From the NCBI GenBank assembly GCA_003612405.1, contig RAYR01000004.1, positions 124,001-188,000 of the forward strand: a stretch of DNA of 64,000 nt. The letters run 5' to 3'. The notes below the pieces were generated by a model. It did no database searches and was not told where the DNA came from. It worked only from the letters and a program-made list of their open reading frames with translations. The translations under genes and the position numbers were made by a program. This document shows positions 36,276 through 44,322 of this stretch, piece after piece. The DNA comes from a bacterium 0.1xD8-71 (GTDB lineage Bacteria; Bacillota; Clostridia; Lachnospirales; Lachnospiraceae). Every line of letters begins with the position of its first letter. Positions within the stretch are counted from its first letter, which is position 1.

Positions 36276-37142
36276 CTAGAAGATCAGCGCCTTGTTGATT
36301 CCGTCACAGAGAATGTGGCTGATCTGTTGAATCTGCTGATCCACATCTTTGGTTGTCACATACATATTATTTAACTCTTTCAGGGTTGCCGGCCTCTCAC
36401 CCATGGCATCTCCCACGATTGTGGCTGCATCCACCACGGTAGGTACTCCCAGTGCCAGCACCGGTACATTGAGGGTTTCCTGGGTAATGGCATTTCTGTG
36501 GTTGCCCACACCGGATCCCGGATGAATCCCCGTATTGGTAATCTGTATGGTACGGTTCAACCGCTTCGTGGAACGGGCCGCCAGTGCATCAATCACAATC
36601 ACTACATCCGGCTTGGTCTCTCCGATTACACCCTTAATAATCTCGGCCGACTCCATGCCTGTCTTGGCCATGACCCCCGGCACCAGACTGCTTACCAGAT
36701 GCATCTTGGAACGGTTGTACGCCACCTTTCCATACTCTTTGACAATATGTCTGTTGACAAAGAGATTATCTGCCACATTGGGGCCAAGAGAATCCGATGT
36801 CACTTCTCTATTTCCGAGTCCCACCACCAGAATAGACTGTTCCCTGTCCGGATCCGGTAAAATATTGCGGATCTGACTGGCCAGAATCTCTGAAATCTCC
36901 TGATGATAGTCTTCCTCCGGTTCCGTCATGGCCGGCGCTTCCAGCGTAATATAGGTTCCCATCGGTTTGCCCAGTGCCTTGGCACCGTTCTTGGTCTCGA
37001 TGAGAACCCTGGTAATATGCACATCCGCTTCCTCGTCATACTCCTCTTCCACTATGACTCCATGTAATTCGGATTCCTTCTCTCCAATCCCTTCTCTGGC
37101 TTCCAACGCCAAGTCCGTCCTGACATTTGACCAGCTGTCCAT
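36276..37142 (-). CDS. gpr: Germination protease GPR (spore endopeptidase)
   Basis: Degrades small acid-soluble spore proteins at germination. The protein (288 aa) starts MDSWSNVRTDLALEARE, where RTDLA is near the self-processing region. It keeps ILVVGLGNREVTSDSLGP, LVSSLVPGVMAKTGMESAE and VVIVIDALAARS. ATG 37142 is chosen over 37172 because AGGAG lies about 6 nt before it. It is in an operon with spoIIP. Confidence 0.95.
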   Translation of the reverse strand: MDSWSNVRTDLALEAREGIGEKESELHGVIVEEEYDEEADVHITRVLIETKNGAKALGKPMGTYITLEAPAMTEPEEDYHQEISEILASQIRNILPDPDREQSILVVGLGNREVTSDSLGPNVADNLFVNRHIVKEYGKVAYNRSKMHLVSSLVPGVMAKTGMESAEIIKGVIGETKPDVVIVIDALAARSTKRLNRTIQITNTGIHPGSGVGNHRNAITQETLNVPVLALGVPTVVDAATIVGDAMGERPATLKELNNMYVTTKDVDQQIQQISHILCDGINKALIF

Positions 37143-37272
37143 ATCCTGCTCCTTCCTTCCCGCGCTTTCCATAAAGTTGCTGTTTGCAGCATCTTATGTT
37201 ATATTTATATGCGTATTCTTTTTACTTGCCTATTTTCTTTTCTATTTTTTGCAAAAATAAACAAAATATGTA

Positions 37273-37301
37273 TTGACATCACCATTCCCATAAACTAATA
37301 T
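37273..37301 (+). promoter_or_regulatory. Promoter of rpsT
   Basis: TTGACA (37273-37278) is followed by TAATAT (37296-37301) with a 17-nt spacer; TATAAT overlaps at a 20-nt spacing. The leader of about 95 nt contains a CGTGTC/GACACG stem-loop (about 37329-37352). Confidence 0.65.
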
Positions 37302-37403
37302 AATATACGTGTGTTTCCATTAAAACGTCCGTGTCCGGCTTTAATGAGACACGTGTCAATACATTCAGTCATCCTTGACAGAAGGAGCATAGGAGGTGTA
37401 ATT

Positions 37404-37667
37404 ATGGCTAATATCAAATCTGCAAAGAAGAGGATTCTGGTAAACAAGACCAAAGCGGACAGAAACAAAGCGATCAAGTCCGGTGTCAAGACAGCGATTA
37501 AAAAAGTCAACGCTGCCATTGAGGCAAATGATAAAGAAGCTGCAAAGAGCGCACTGCTTGCTGCTACTTCCGCTATTGACAAGGCTACAAAGAAGGGTGT
37601 TTACCACAAAAATACATCCGCAAGGAAGGTATCCCGTCTTGCAATTGCCGTTAATAAAATGGCGTAA
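37404..37667 (+). CDS. rpsT: 30S ribosomal protein S20
   Basis: The 87-aa basic helical protein MANIKSAKKRILVNKTKADRN is a typical S20. ATG 37404 is preceded by AGGAGG 7 nt upstream; an upstream in-frame ATG at 37311 lies in the transcript leader and is not the start. It is a single-gene unit with its own promoter and terminator, on the opposite strand to its neighbours. Confidence 0.98.
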   Translation: MANIKSAKKRILVNKTKADRNKAIKSGVKTAIKKVNAAIEANDKEAAKSALLAATSAIDKATKKGVYHKNTSARKVSRLAIAVNKMA

Positions 37668-37679
37668 AAATTATGTCTT

Positions 37680-37822
37680 CGAGATCCGCTTTGCGGACTC
37701 GGATAAAATCGAAAATGTCAACAAAAAACAACCCATACCGTCATGTGGGTTGTTTTTTAATGTTGTTTCCCGAGGCCGCGGAGCGGATCTCGTAATCGAG
37801 CTTGCTCGATTTTATCAGCGGC
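37680..37822. repeat. Inverted REP-like element flanking the rpsT terminator
   Basis: A 23-nt module at 37680-37702 (core GATCCGCTTTGCGGACTCGG) recurs in inverted orientation at 37770-37792 with 20 of 23 matches. GATAAAATCGA beside the first copy is mirrored by TCGATTTTATC beside the second. The module resembles that near 28.55 kb. The unit as a whole is a palindromic, MITE-like stretch of about 145 nt. Confidence 0.6.
37727..37758 (+). terminator. rpsT intrinsic terminator
   Basis: AACAACCCA / TGGGTTGTT, a 9-bp stem with 10-nt loop, followed by a T-run. It lies about 60 nt after the rpsT stop, in the centre of the inverted repeat element. Confidence 0.85.
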
Positions 37823-38684
37823 TGTGTCCGCCGCCGCCATGATGGCCGCCACCACCACCGCCGCCGCTTCCGCCACTGCCGCCGCTGCTCCTCTGAATCT
37901 TGCGCTGTGTTACCGTTTTCCGGATGAATCTGTCTTTGCGCACCTGGAAAACAGGCTTGCCACCAGCCACATAGGTAACCGCTGTAGTCGTCTTCTTTCC
38001 TCTCTTAGACCGCCAGTTACATGCAGTAAAAATAACAGCCGATACAATTCCCACAAGCCAGGGAATATAACCCGGCACATACAAACTAAATACATTCACG
38101 CCCAGCATATCGTGATAAAAATCATTGATATAGGTCTTATATGCACGATATGGATCCTTCTCCACATAACGATACACATTATCAAGAATATGATCTATCT
38201 GCGCCGCTGAATAAGCTTCCTTCGCCTTGCCGGTGGTACATAACCAGGTATAGATACTGCCGTCATCTTCCCGGAACCAGTTGTCCACAAGTACCACGCC
38301 ATCCCCGTCCGGCCTGTCATAACCGAATCCATTCTCTTCCCAGAACTGCTCTGCATAAACTCTCACGAATTCGCTATACCTGACGCCCGGCTCGATTCCT
38401 CTGGCATATTCCTTTAATGATTCATTTAAAGTAATCAGTACAATATCACATCCGGTCTGTTTCTCCCTCTTTGCGATCAGCTCCTCAAGCTTCTTCTCCT
38501 GTTTCTCCGTCAGCACATCGCCATGATCAAAGACTCTCTGCTCTGTAGTACACTCTTTGTTCGTTCTCTGGTAATTGGCTACCCTGGCAATGCCCCAGTG
38601 TCCCACATTTAATAGTGCTACAATAATTCCCAGTACTGCCAGAATGATATAAATCCATTTAAAATAACGAAAATATTCTCTCAT
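37815..38684 (-). CDS. TPM-domain membrane protein with Gly/His tail
   Basis: The 289-aa protein has a membrane helix (about 9-30), then a TPM domain (about 50-195: DVLTEKQEKKLEELIAKREKQTGCDIVLITL, given by ends LTEKQEKKLEELI and CDIVLITL; DGVVLVDNW). A second hydrophobic segment (WLVGIVSAVIFTACNW) and a C-terminus of Ser/Gly ending in a Gly/His-rich stretch follow. TPM proteins are implicated in photosystem repair in plants and are of unknown role in Firmicutes. It is coupled (10 nt) to the upstream zinc-ribbon gene. Confidence 0.8.
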   Translation of the reverse strand: MREYFRYFKWIYIILAVLGIIVALLNVGHWGIARVANYQRTNKECTTEQRVFDHGDVLTEKQEKKLEELIAKREKQTGCDIVLITLNESLKEYARGIEPGVRYSEFVRVYAEQFWEENGFGYDRPDGDGVVLVDNWFREDDGSIYTWLCTTGKAKEAYSAAQIDHILDNVYRYVEKDPYRAYKTYINDFYHDMLGVNVFSLYVPGYIPWLVGIVSAVIFTACNWRSKRGKKTTTAVTYVAGGKPVFQVRKDRFIRKTVTQRKIQRSSGGSGGSGGGGGGGHHGGGGHSR

Positions 38685-38694
38685 AGCTCCCCCT

Positions 38695-39678
38695 CTATAA
38701 AATCTCCAATGCCCACACTAACATATAACAAGCTGCCGTCACTGCTGCAAACACAGAGGCCGCATAAGAGAGCACTTTCGCCTTGGATACCGGTGTGGTG
38801 CCAATCACCTTTCCGGTCTGGCCGTTGACATGATATTGATAGGTCTGCCCCTTGTAATGATACAGATACTGCCATACCGGCATCAGCGCATAATTCACGC
38901 CATTTCTGGAAAGATGCAGATCATTTCTTAAGGGTCTTATGGTATTATATTCTCCCAGAGAAGTCTGCATCATCTCGTGGGAGGCATTTCGAGCCTTCAC
39001 CTGGGCTCTGCCTTCCAGCTCCGGCGCACTCTGGTTATAAATCTCACCATAAAATCCTGACATATATTTCGGGTCAAACGCTTCCAATTGCCGATAATCA
39101 TATGGTTCCATCAGATCCATAATCCCGTCATCCATGGCATAAGAGGCATCTACCGGAATCTTATCAAAATCCACCTCCATTTTACGGATCACTTCATAAT
39201 AAGAAGTCTCTGTATACTCGGTATTCCCGCTGGTCCAGCTTCTGACCTTGATTCCCTCCCCTACATAATCATAGTCTGCGTTATAATCATAAAGCCAGAA
39301 AGGCACATAAATACCTTCCATTTTTTCCAGGCTCTTGGCAGACATAAAATCAGAAGGCGTAAATAATCTGTTGGAAAATTCCCATTCCAGAGAGCCGACG
39401 GCCGCCTCTTTACATATGCGGAAAGGAAGTATCATATGCGGTTCATACATCCCTTCTACCCGCTCATTTAACACCAGATAACTGCCGCAATGTTCACACC
39501 GGCAGGCTGATGTATAATCTTTGACTGCAATGGGTGCACCGCAATTAATGCACTGCGTCATGGAACTGTTATCAATCCTGTCCTCGCTGTTCTTCCCGTC
39601 ACAATGGGGACAGTACATAACCCCCTTATTGGGCTCATACACCACATTGCCGCCACAGTTTTTACATTTGTATAACAT
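38695..39678 (-). CDS. Zinc-ribbon membrane protein of unknown function
   Basis: The 327-aa protein opens with two zinc ribbons (CKNCGGNVVYEPNKG...CPHCDG and CINCGAPI...CRCEHCGSY). The central domain contains YVPFWLYDYNADYDYVGEG, and a C-terminal hydrophobic helix follows (SYAASVFAAVTAACYMLVWAL). It resembles TFIIB-type zinc-ribbon proteins common in Firmicutes. RBS AGGGGG precedes the ATG. Its tight linkage to the TPM gene suggests a shared membrane function; that is inference. Confidence 0.75.
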   Translation of the reverse strand: MLYKCKNCGGNVVYEPNKGVMYCPHCDGKNSEDRIDNSSMTQCINCGAPIAVKDYTSACRCEHCGSYLVLNERVEGMYEPHMILPFRICKEAAVGSLEWEFSNRLFTPSDFMSAKSLEKMEGIYVPFWLYDYNADYDYVGEGIKVRSWTSGNTEYTETSYYEVIRKMEVDFDKIPVDASYAMDDGIMDLMEPYDYRQLEAFDPKYMSGFYGEIYNQSAPELEGRAQVKARNASHEMMQTSLGEYNTIRPLRNDLHLSRNGVNYALMPVWQYLYHYKGQTYQYHVNGQTGKVIGTTPVSKAKVLSYAASVFAAVTAACYMLVWALEIL

Positions 39679-39788
39679 CTCATTCCCCCTGATCGTCCTT
39701 CACGGCATCCATATGCTGCAAAGAATATTTACCTTTTCCTATCTTATCAGATATCCGCCTAAAATAATACCCTTCTTTTGTACCACTT

Positions 39789-40481
39789 CTACTGCCTGCG
39801 TGTTCTTCCCTTTCTATAAATCGTCAGCACACAGATTCCAATAAAAAGAAGTGTCACTGCCACACACAGCAGGCCGGCCAGACTGCTGTCTGCCCCGAAT
39901 ATCAGCCCAAAAGCCTCCCGCATACTGGCCACGCCAAAGAAGGCAAAAATGACGAAGGAAAGGTTATTTAATATTCCCGCCGGCATCTTGCTCTTTAGCA
40001 CCACTCCCACTATCAGACCGATCAGATCAGCCAGAATCAGACCAAGCGTACATCCCAGGAATACATAACATGCATTATTAAAACTGTGATTTGTGTAGGC
40101 TGCCGCCAGCGTAATCGCTGACAACTGGGTTTTATCTCCCAATTCCCCGATAAAAAAGGATATGAAAATGCCAATCACGGGCCCGAAACGATGTTTTACC
40201 TCTTTCTCATCCTCTGTTTCCGCCTCTCCTTTGACGGTGCTGTAGGCAAACCAGAAGAAAGCAAGAGCTGCCGCCATCTTGATCACGCGCATATCCAGAT
40301 AACTGCCAAGCGCTGCGCCCACCCCCACAGCCAGAAGATTCAGAACAGCCGTAGCAAGCCAGGTACCTGTCAGAATATGGGGAATCTTATATTTCCCCGC
40401 CATCGCCACCAAAAGCAACTGGGTTTTATCCCCCATTTCCGCTATAAATATCGTTGCAAGCACTGTCAGAAAAATAATCAT
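39789..40481 (-). CDS. TMEM165/GDT1 (UPF0016) family cation transporter, probable Mn2+ exporter
   Basis: The 230-aa membrane protein has six hydrophobic segments and two copies of the family signature ExGDKTQ (EMGDKTQLLLVAMAG and ELGDKTQLSAITLAA). Members export Mn2+ or exchange Ca2+ or Mn2+ for H+. The manganese-riboswitch-like leader upstream supports Mn2+ as substrate here. RBS AGGAGAGAGG precedes the ATG. It is probably a single-gene transcription unit. Confidence 0.9.
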   Translation of the reverse strand: MIIFLTVLATIFIAEMGDKTQLLLVAMAGKYKIPHILTGTWLATAVLNLLAVGVGAALGSYLDMRVIKMAAALAFFWFAYSTVKGEAETEDEKEVKHRFGPVIGIFISFFIGELGDKTQLSAITLAAAYTNHSFNNACYVFLGCTLGLILADLIGLIVGVVLKSKMPAGILNNLSFVIFAFFGVASMREAFGLIFGADSSLAGLLCVAVTLLFIGICVLTIYRKGRTRRQ

Positions 40482-40541
40482 GTTACCTCTCTCCTATCTT
40501 TTGTCTTTGGTCATGTTCCTGCGTGTTTTACACGCAAACTG

Positions 40542-40573
40542 AAAAGGGACAGATACTATACGGTATCTATCCC
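40542..40573 (-). terminator. Riboswitch-controlled intrinsic terminator
   Basis: GGGATAGATAC / GTATCTGTCCC (one G-U pair) with a 6-nt loop, followed by TTTT, about 60 nt before the transporter start. It is the likely expression platform of the riboswitch. A second hairpin GCGTG/CACGC lies between it and the RBS. Confidence 0.8.
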
Positions 40574-40610
40574 CTGTAATTCCATCCAAGACACACGTAC
40601 AGCACTTTGC

Positions 40611-40724
40611 CACACATGAGTCTCATCAATTAAGATATACCAGATATCAGCCGGATTGCGGCCTTCATCAGTATGTTGGCATATCGCGCCCGTATTTCCG
40701 GCGCCGACTACTCCCTCATATATT
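40611..40724 (-). ncRNA. yybP-ykoY manganese riboswitch aptamer
   Basis: On the minus strand the RNA starts AUAUAUGAGGGAGUAG, carrying the GGGAGUAG loop of the family. It ends GAUGAGACUCAUGUGU, with the GAGAC loop and the 3' strand of P1 (9 bp including G-U pairs, 40715-40723 with 40612-40620). Between them are GC-rich helices (CGGCGCCGG region, GGCCGCAAUCCGGC) and a CAACAUACUGAUG segment. Binding of Mn2+ by this class normally prevents termination and switches the gene on. Its position before a TMEM165-family gene agrees. Confidence 0.85.
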
Positions 40725-40734
40725 ATACTATTCT

Positions 40735-40763
40735 ATTATATTGAGTTGGGAATCCAACGTCAA
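40735..40763 (-). promoter_or_regulatory. Promoter of the riboswitch-transporter unit, with inverted repeat in the spacer
   Basis: TTGACG (40758-40763) and TATAAT (40735-40740) are 17 nt apart. The spacer region contains GTTGG-ATTC-CCAAC, a perfect 5-bp dyad that could be an operator. It lies just after the purF-like stop codon. Confidence 0.75.
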
Positions 40764-40782
40764 CACATAAAGTAAAGTTCTT

Positions 40783-42189
40783 CTATTCCCGTCCGTCCCA
40801 GCAATACGTACACAGCTTACACCGGTCAATGCCCACAGATGAAATCATGTCATCCAGACGGTGATAGCGCAGCGATGTAAAGTTCAGTTTCTCTCCGATC
40901 TTCTTAAGCATTTCCCTGTATTCGGAACTCTCCGGATCCGCATAGACAGAAAGATTCGGATATTTGTTATCTCCCTCCAGTTCCTTGATCACCCGGCGGG
41001 CAATCAGCTCCATCTCCGAGGTGGAACGGGAGAAGTTCAAATATTTGCACCCAAAAAGAAGCGGCGGACACGCGGGCCGGATATGTACCTCCTTTGCTCC
41101 GCTCTGATACAGAAACTCTGTTGTCTCCCGAAGCTGTGTTCCCCGCACAATGGAATCATCAATCAGAAGCAGAGAACGGTTTTTGATCAGATCATGTACC
41201 GGAATCAGCTTCATTTTGGCAATCAGATCACGCTTACTCTGGATTGTAGGCATAAAAGATCTGGGCCAGGTAGGTGTATATTTGATAAAAGGTCTGGAAA
41301 AGGGAATCCCCGATTCATTGGCATACCCAATCGCATGAGCCGTTCCGGAGTCCGGTACTCCCGCCACGATATCCGGCTTCACATCATCCCGTTTGGCCAG
41401 CATGGCTCCACAGCGATAACGCATCTCCTCCACACTGACTCCCTCATAGGAAGAGGTGGGATAGCCATAGTAAATCCAGAGGAAGGTACAGATTTTCATA
41501 TCCTTCCCCGGTGCCACCAGGGTTTTCACCCCTTCCGGTGTCACCACAACGATTTCTCCCGGGCCCAATTCCCGCTCCGGTGTATAACCCAGATTCAGAT
41601 ATGCGAAGCTTTCAAAAGAAATACAACAGGCATTATCTTTCTTGCCAATGGTCACCGGTGTACGACCATACCGGTCTCTCGCCGCATAGATTCCTTTTGC
41701 CGTCATAATCAGCAGGGTCATGGAACCGTCAATCAATTCCTGGGCATACTGTATGCCTTCGATCAGATTGTCTTTTTGATTAATAACAGCTGCTACCAAT
41801 TCTGTGGCATTGATATCCCCGCCGCTCATCTCCAGGAAATGTCCTCTGCCGTTCTTAAAAATCTCCGCCACAATCTCATCTTTATTATTGATTTTGCCCA
41901 CCGTAGTAATGGCATAGGTTCCATGATGAGAACGGATAATCAACGGCTGGGGCTCGTAATCGGAGATACACCCTATCCCCAGCGTACCATGCATTTTGTT
42001 GACATCTTTATCAAATTTGGTACGAAAAGGCGTATTCTCAATATTGTGAATCGCCCGGTCAAATCCCTCTTCTTTGCTGTAAAGCGCCATGCCTGCCCGT
42101 CTGGTCCCCAGATGGGAATGATAATCCGTCCCAAAAAACAGATCAAATATACAATTCTCCTTTGATGCCACTCCAAAAAAACCGCCCAT
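40783..42189 (-). CDS. PurF-like amidophosphoribosyltransferase homologue without the glutaminase nucleophile
   Basis: The 468-aa protein aligns with PurF along its whole length. The PRPP loop LLIDDSIVRGTQ is intact. The four Cys that hold the Fe-S cluster of Bacillus-type PurF seem present: ICTFLWIYY, FGCKYLNFS and the C-terminal CTYC. The N-terminal glutaminase domain is changed. It starts MGGFFGV where PurF has (M)CGIFG, so the nucleophilic Cys is Gly. The oxyanion HNGNL stretch reads TVGKINN. RBS CAGGAGG leaves no doubt about the start. It may use free ammonia or have another role; no purine genes are adjacent. Confidence 0.88.
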   Translation of the reverse strand: MGGFFGVASKENCIFDLFFGTDYHSHLGTRRAGMALYSKEEGFDRAIHNIENTPFRTKFDKDVNKMHGTLGIGCISDYEPQPLIIRSHHGTYAITTVGKINNKDEIVAEIFKNGRGHFLEMSGGDINATELVAAVINQKDNLIEGIQYAQELIDGSMTLLIMTAKGIYAARDRYGRTPVTIGKKDNACCISFESFAYLNLGYTPERELGPGEIVVVTPEGVKTLVAPGKDMKICTFLWIYYGYPTSSYEGVSVEEMRYRCGAMLAKRDDVKPDIVAGVPDSGTAHAIGYANESGIPFSRPFIKYTPTWPRSFMPTIQSKRDLIAKMKLIPVHDLIKNRSLLLIDDSIVRGTQLRETTEFLYQSGAKEVHIRPACPPLLFGCKYLNFSRSTSEMELIARRVIKELEGDNKYPNLSVYADPESSEYREMLKKIGEKLNFTSLRYHRLDDMISSVGIDRCKLCTYCWDGRE

Positions 42190-42222
42190 GATGTCCTCCT
42201 GTTTCTTATGATTGTCTGCCTG

Positions 42223-42795
42223 TCATCGATGCTTTATATAAATCTCACAGCCGCACCGGCCGCGCTCCTTGACCCTGCGGAGTACTTCCTCCGCACGCCG
42301 GTACAGACACTTAAAATCTTCGCCTGCCTCACCGACTGCTGCCCCGGCGCTCAGCGTAACAGCTGGTATTTCCTCCTCCATATGCATCAGAAGGTCATTC
42401 AGATGTGCAATCCTTCTGCGGATACCTCCCACATTCTCCGCCGAAAGTCCTCCGATCCAGAGCGCAAATTCATCTTCCTCCACCCTGCCGATGCCGTCAC
42501 AGCTTCTGAAGTTCTCCTGTAGCATAACGGCTACACTTTTTAAAACCCGGTCTCCTGTATCATGGCCAAATCGTTCATTGATTTCCTGCATCCGATCCAC
42601 ATCCAGAATCAGAAGACACCCCTGGGCACCCTCTTTTTCAAGCGCCTTATCTACCATCTTCTTAAAATATTTCCCTGCCGCCACTCCGGTAAGGCTGTCA
42701 CACTCTTTGCCACTGTATACCTGGTCTGAGCGACTTTCTTTTCCATCATACTGCGTATCCTGTGACCTCCCATGGCGCCACAGTATATTTCTCAT
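42223..42795 (-). CDS. GGDEF-domain protein with altered signature
   Basis: The 190-aa protein has no membrane segment. A short N-terminal stretch leads into CDSLTGVAAGKYF (DxLT motif), then LILDVDRMQEINERFGHDTGD, and a signature that reads GRVEEDEFALW where diguanylate cyclases have R-x-GG(D/E)EF. The two glycines that hold the substrate phosphates are Glu, so cyclase activity is doubtful. ATG 42795 follows GGGAGGAGG. It is upstream of the purF-like gene with a 33-nt gap and is probably cotranscribed. Confidence 0.83.
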   Translation of the reverse strand: MRNILWRHGRSQDTQYDGKESRSDQVYSGKECDSLTGVAAGKYFKKMVDKALEKEGAQGCLLILDVDRMQEINERFGHDTGDRVLKSVAVMLQENFRSCDGIGRVEEDEFALWIGGLSAENVGGIRRRIAHLNDLLMHMEEEIPAVTLSAGAAVGEAGEDFKCLYRRAEEVLRRVKERGRCGCEIYIKHR

Positions 42796-42928
42796 TGCAT
42801 GTCCTCCTCCCAAACCGGATTATATCCTTTTTCATTATTTATCATACCAGACTCCCTTATTGAAAGCAATAACTCTCCTCTTTTGACAGGATGTCCCTTG
42901 TATTTCCCTTTTCCATACGATATCATAT

Positions 42929-42949
42929 ACCTTACAGTATCAGTACGGT
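42929..42949. promoter_or_regulatory. Dyad operator candidate for the MerR regulator
   Basis: ACCTTAC-N7-GTACGGT, a 21-bp near-perfect dyad 30 nt upstream of the merR-type start. MerR-family regulators bind such dyads between the -35 and -10 of their own promoters. Confidence 0.5.
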
Positions 42950-42979
42950 TTATTGATTAAAAGGACAAGGAGGGCATAC

Positions 42980-43795
42980 ATGAAAGACAAACTTCTCACC
43001 ATCGGCCAGTTTGCCGCCATGCACGGCATCAACAAAAAAACACTGATGTGGTACGATGAAATCGGTCTCTTCAAACCGGCTGTCATCAATCCGGAAAACG
43101 GATATCGCTGTTATAACTATTACCAAAGCCCCATTCTGGAGACAATCCTTTTGCTGCGCGAATTAGATGTCTCTATCAGCGAAATCCAGAATTTCATGCA
43201 AAACCGTTCCGCCGCCAGCCTGAAAGACCTTTTAGCTGTCAAGATTGCCGATCTGGACCGCAATATTACCCATTTGCAGGCAGTGCGGGAAACCTTGTGC
43301 ACCCATCATCAGAATATGGTCACTCTGCTGACTATGGATTTATCAAAGATTGATATTATCGAGAAGAAAGAACGCTGTCTGGTCACCGTAGATATAGACA
43401 AGGATACCTCCTTTGAACAGGAAGTGGAAATGATCACCGCCGAAACCATAAAATATCAGCTTGGCCGGCTCCATCAGGCATCCTACGGCTCCATGATTTC
43501 GGTTGCCAGTCTGCAAAGTGGTAATTATGACGATTATTCCAGACTTTTTATCGAAATTCCCTTCCTGCCATCCAAAGAAGGGCTTCATATCCAGCCCGGC
43601 GGGAAATACCTCAGGGCTTTTCACAAGGGAGACTGGGACAGGATGCCCCTGCGTTACCAGGCAATCCTTGATTACGCGGCAAGACAGGGGCTGGTATTAT
43701 CCGGTTATGCTTATGAAATGGGCATTAATGAAAATGTCATCGACCAGATTAATGACTATATCGTGCAGATAGAAATACCAATACTTGCATACTAA
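42980..43795 (+). CDS. MerR-family regulator with C-terminal effector-binding domain
   Basis: The 271-aa protein has an N-terminal MerR HTH (LLTIGQFAAMHGINKKTLMWYDEIGLFKP, shown by its ends LLTIGQFAAMHGI and TLMWYDEIGLFKP). A dimerisation helix follows (about 75-115), then a GyrI-like domain (about 120-270), as in multidrug-sensing BmrR-type proteins. ATG 42980 has AGGAGGG 6 nt upstream. The next gene on the same strand, 63 nt away, encodes a small exported Cys/His protein and may be its target. The ligand is not predictable. Confidence 0.88.
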   Translation: MKDKLLTIGQFAAMHGINKKTLMWYDEIGLFKPAVINPENGYRCYNYYQSPILETILLLRELDVSISEIQNFMQNRSAASLKDLLAVKIADLDRNITHLQAVRETLCTHHQNMVTLLTMDLSKIDIIEKKERCLVTVDIDKDTSFEQEVEMITAETIKYQLGRLHQASYGSMISVASLQSGNYDDYSRLFIEIPFLPSKEGLHIQPGGKYLRAFHKGDWDRMPLRYQAILDYAARQGLVLSGYAYEMGINENVIDQINDYIVQIEIPILAY

Positions 43796-43858
43796 CTGCT
43801 ATTGTGCTAAACTGATGACAAGAGTAATTATCTGTTTTATAAAAGGAGGGAGATTCCC

Positions 43859-44152
43859 ATGTCATTCAGAAAACTGTTCCGCACCACCGCGGCAGTCATG
43901 CTGATATCCGTCCTCTTTGTTACCCCGGTCTCTGCTCACGGACATCATCACAGGCAGACAGTACCGGCAACCGATACCAGCTGCCCGGTCTGCACCGTGG
44001 AAGGCTGCACTGAGGAAGGGCGTCATACCCATGACGGTTGCGATTACTGCGGTTATGACCATGCAGACGGTTACTGCGATGGTACCTGCGCGGCTGTCGA
44101 TACGACGACTACCCGAAGCAGGCGGGGCGGACATCATGGATGTCACCGCTAA
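43859..44152 (+). CDS. Small secreted Cys/His-rich protein, possible metal binder
   Basis: The 97-aa protein has a signal peptide (MSFRKLFRTTAAVMLISVLF, cleavage near SAHG). The mature part starts HGHHH, has two cysteine clusters (CPVCTVEGC and CDYCGYDHADGYC with one more Cys) and ends in GGHHGCHR. RBS AAGGAGGG precedes ATG. A strong terminator follows. The density of His and Cys suggests metal binding outside the membrane. I do not recognise the family. Confidence 0.72.
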   Translation: MSFRKLFRTTAAVMLISVLFVTPVSAHGHHHRQTVPATDTSCPVCTVEGCTEEGRHTHDGCDYCGYDHADGYCDGTCAAVDTTTTRSRRGGHHGCHR

Positions 44153-44172
44153 TAACAGAAAATCAAAGACAA

Positions 44173-44214
44173 AATAGGCAGTGCATGATATTTGTCCATG
44201 CACTGCCTATTTTT
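44173..44214. terminator. Strong terminator after the small secreted protein gene
   Basis: A 15-bp perfect stem (AATAGGCAGTGCATG and its complement) with a 9-nt loop and a T-run on the plus strand; the minus strand also carries a short T-run. Confidence 0.9.
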
Positions 44215-44322
44215 TATTGATTTGTTATGCACACCGTGCTATACTACTTCTCTTGAGTATGACAAATCTTATAACTTCCTATAAAATATTATGAATTTGT
44301 ATTATTTTGGAGGACATCCCAT

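Noticed and set aside
37311-37403. N-terminal extension of S20 (118 aa reading).
   Set aside because: AGGAGG 7 nt before ATG 37404 and the usual MANIKSAKKR start; the extension covers the transcript leader.
37680-37822. Inverted repeats around rpsT read as a CRISPR or phage att site.
   Set aside because: Only two inverted copies with no regular spacers and no cas genes; best seen as a REP/MITE-like element.
40611-40724. Riboswitch considered as a purine or ppGpp/PRPP element for the purF-like gene.
   Set aside because: It is downstream of that gene on the same strand and upstream of the TMEM165 gene; the loops are those of yybP-ykoY.
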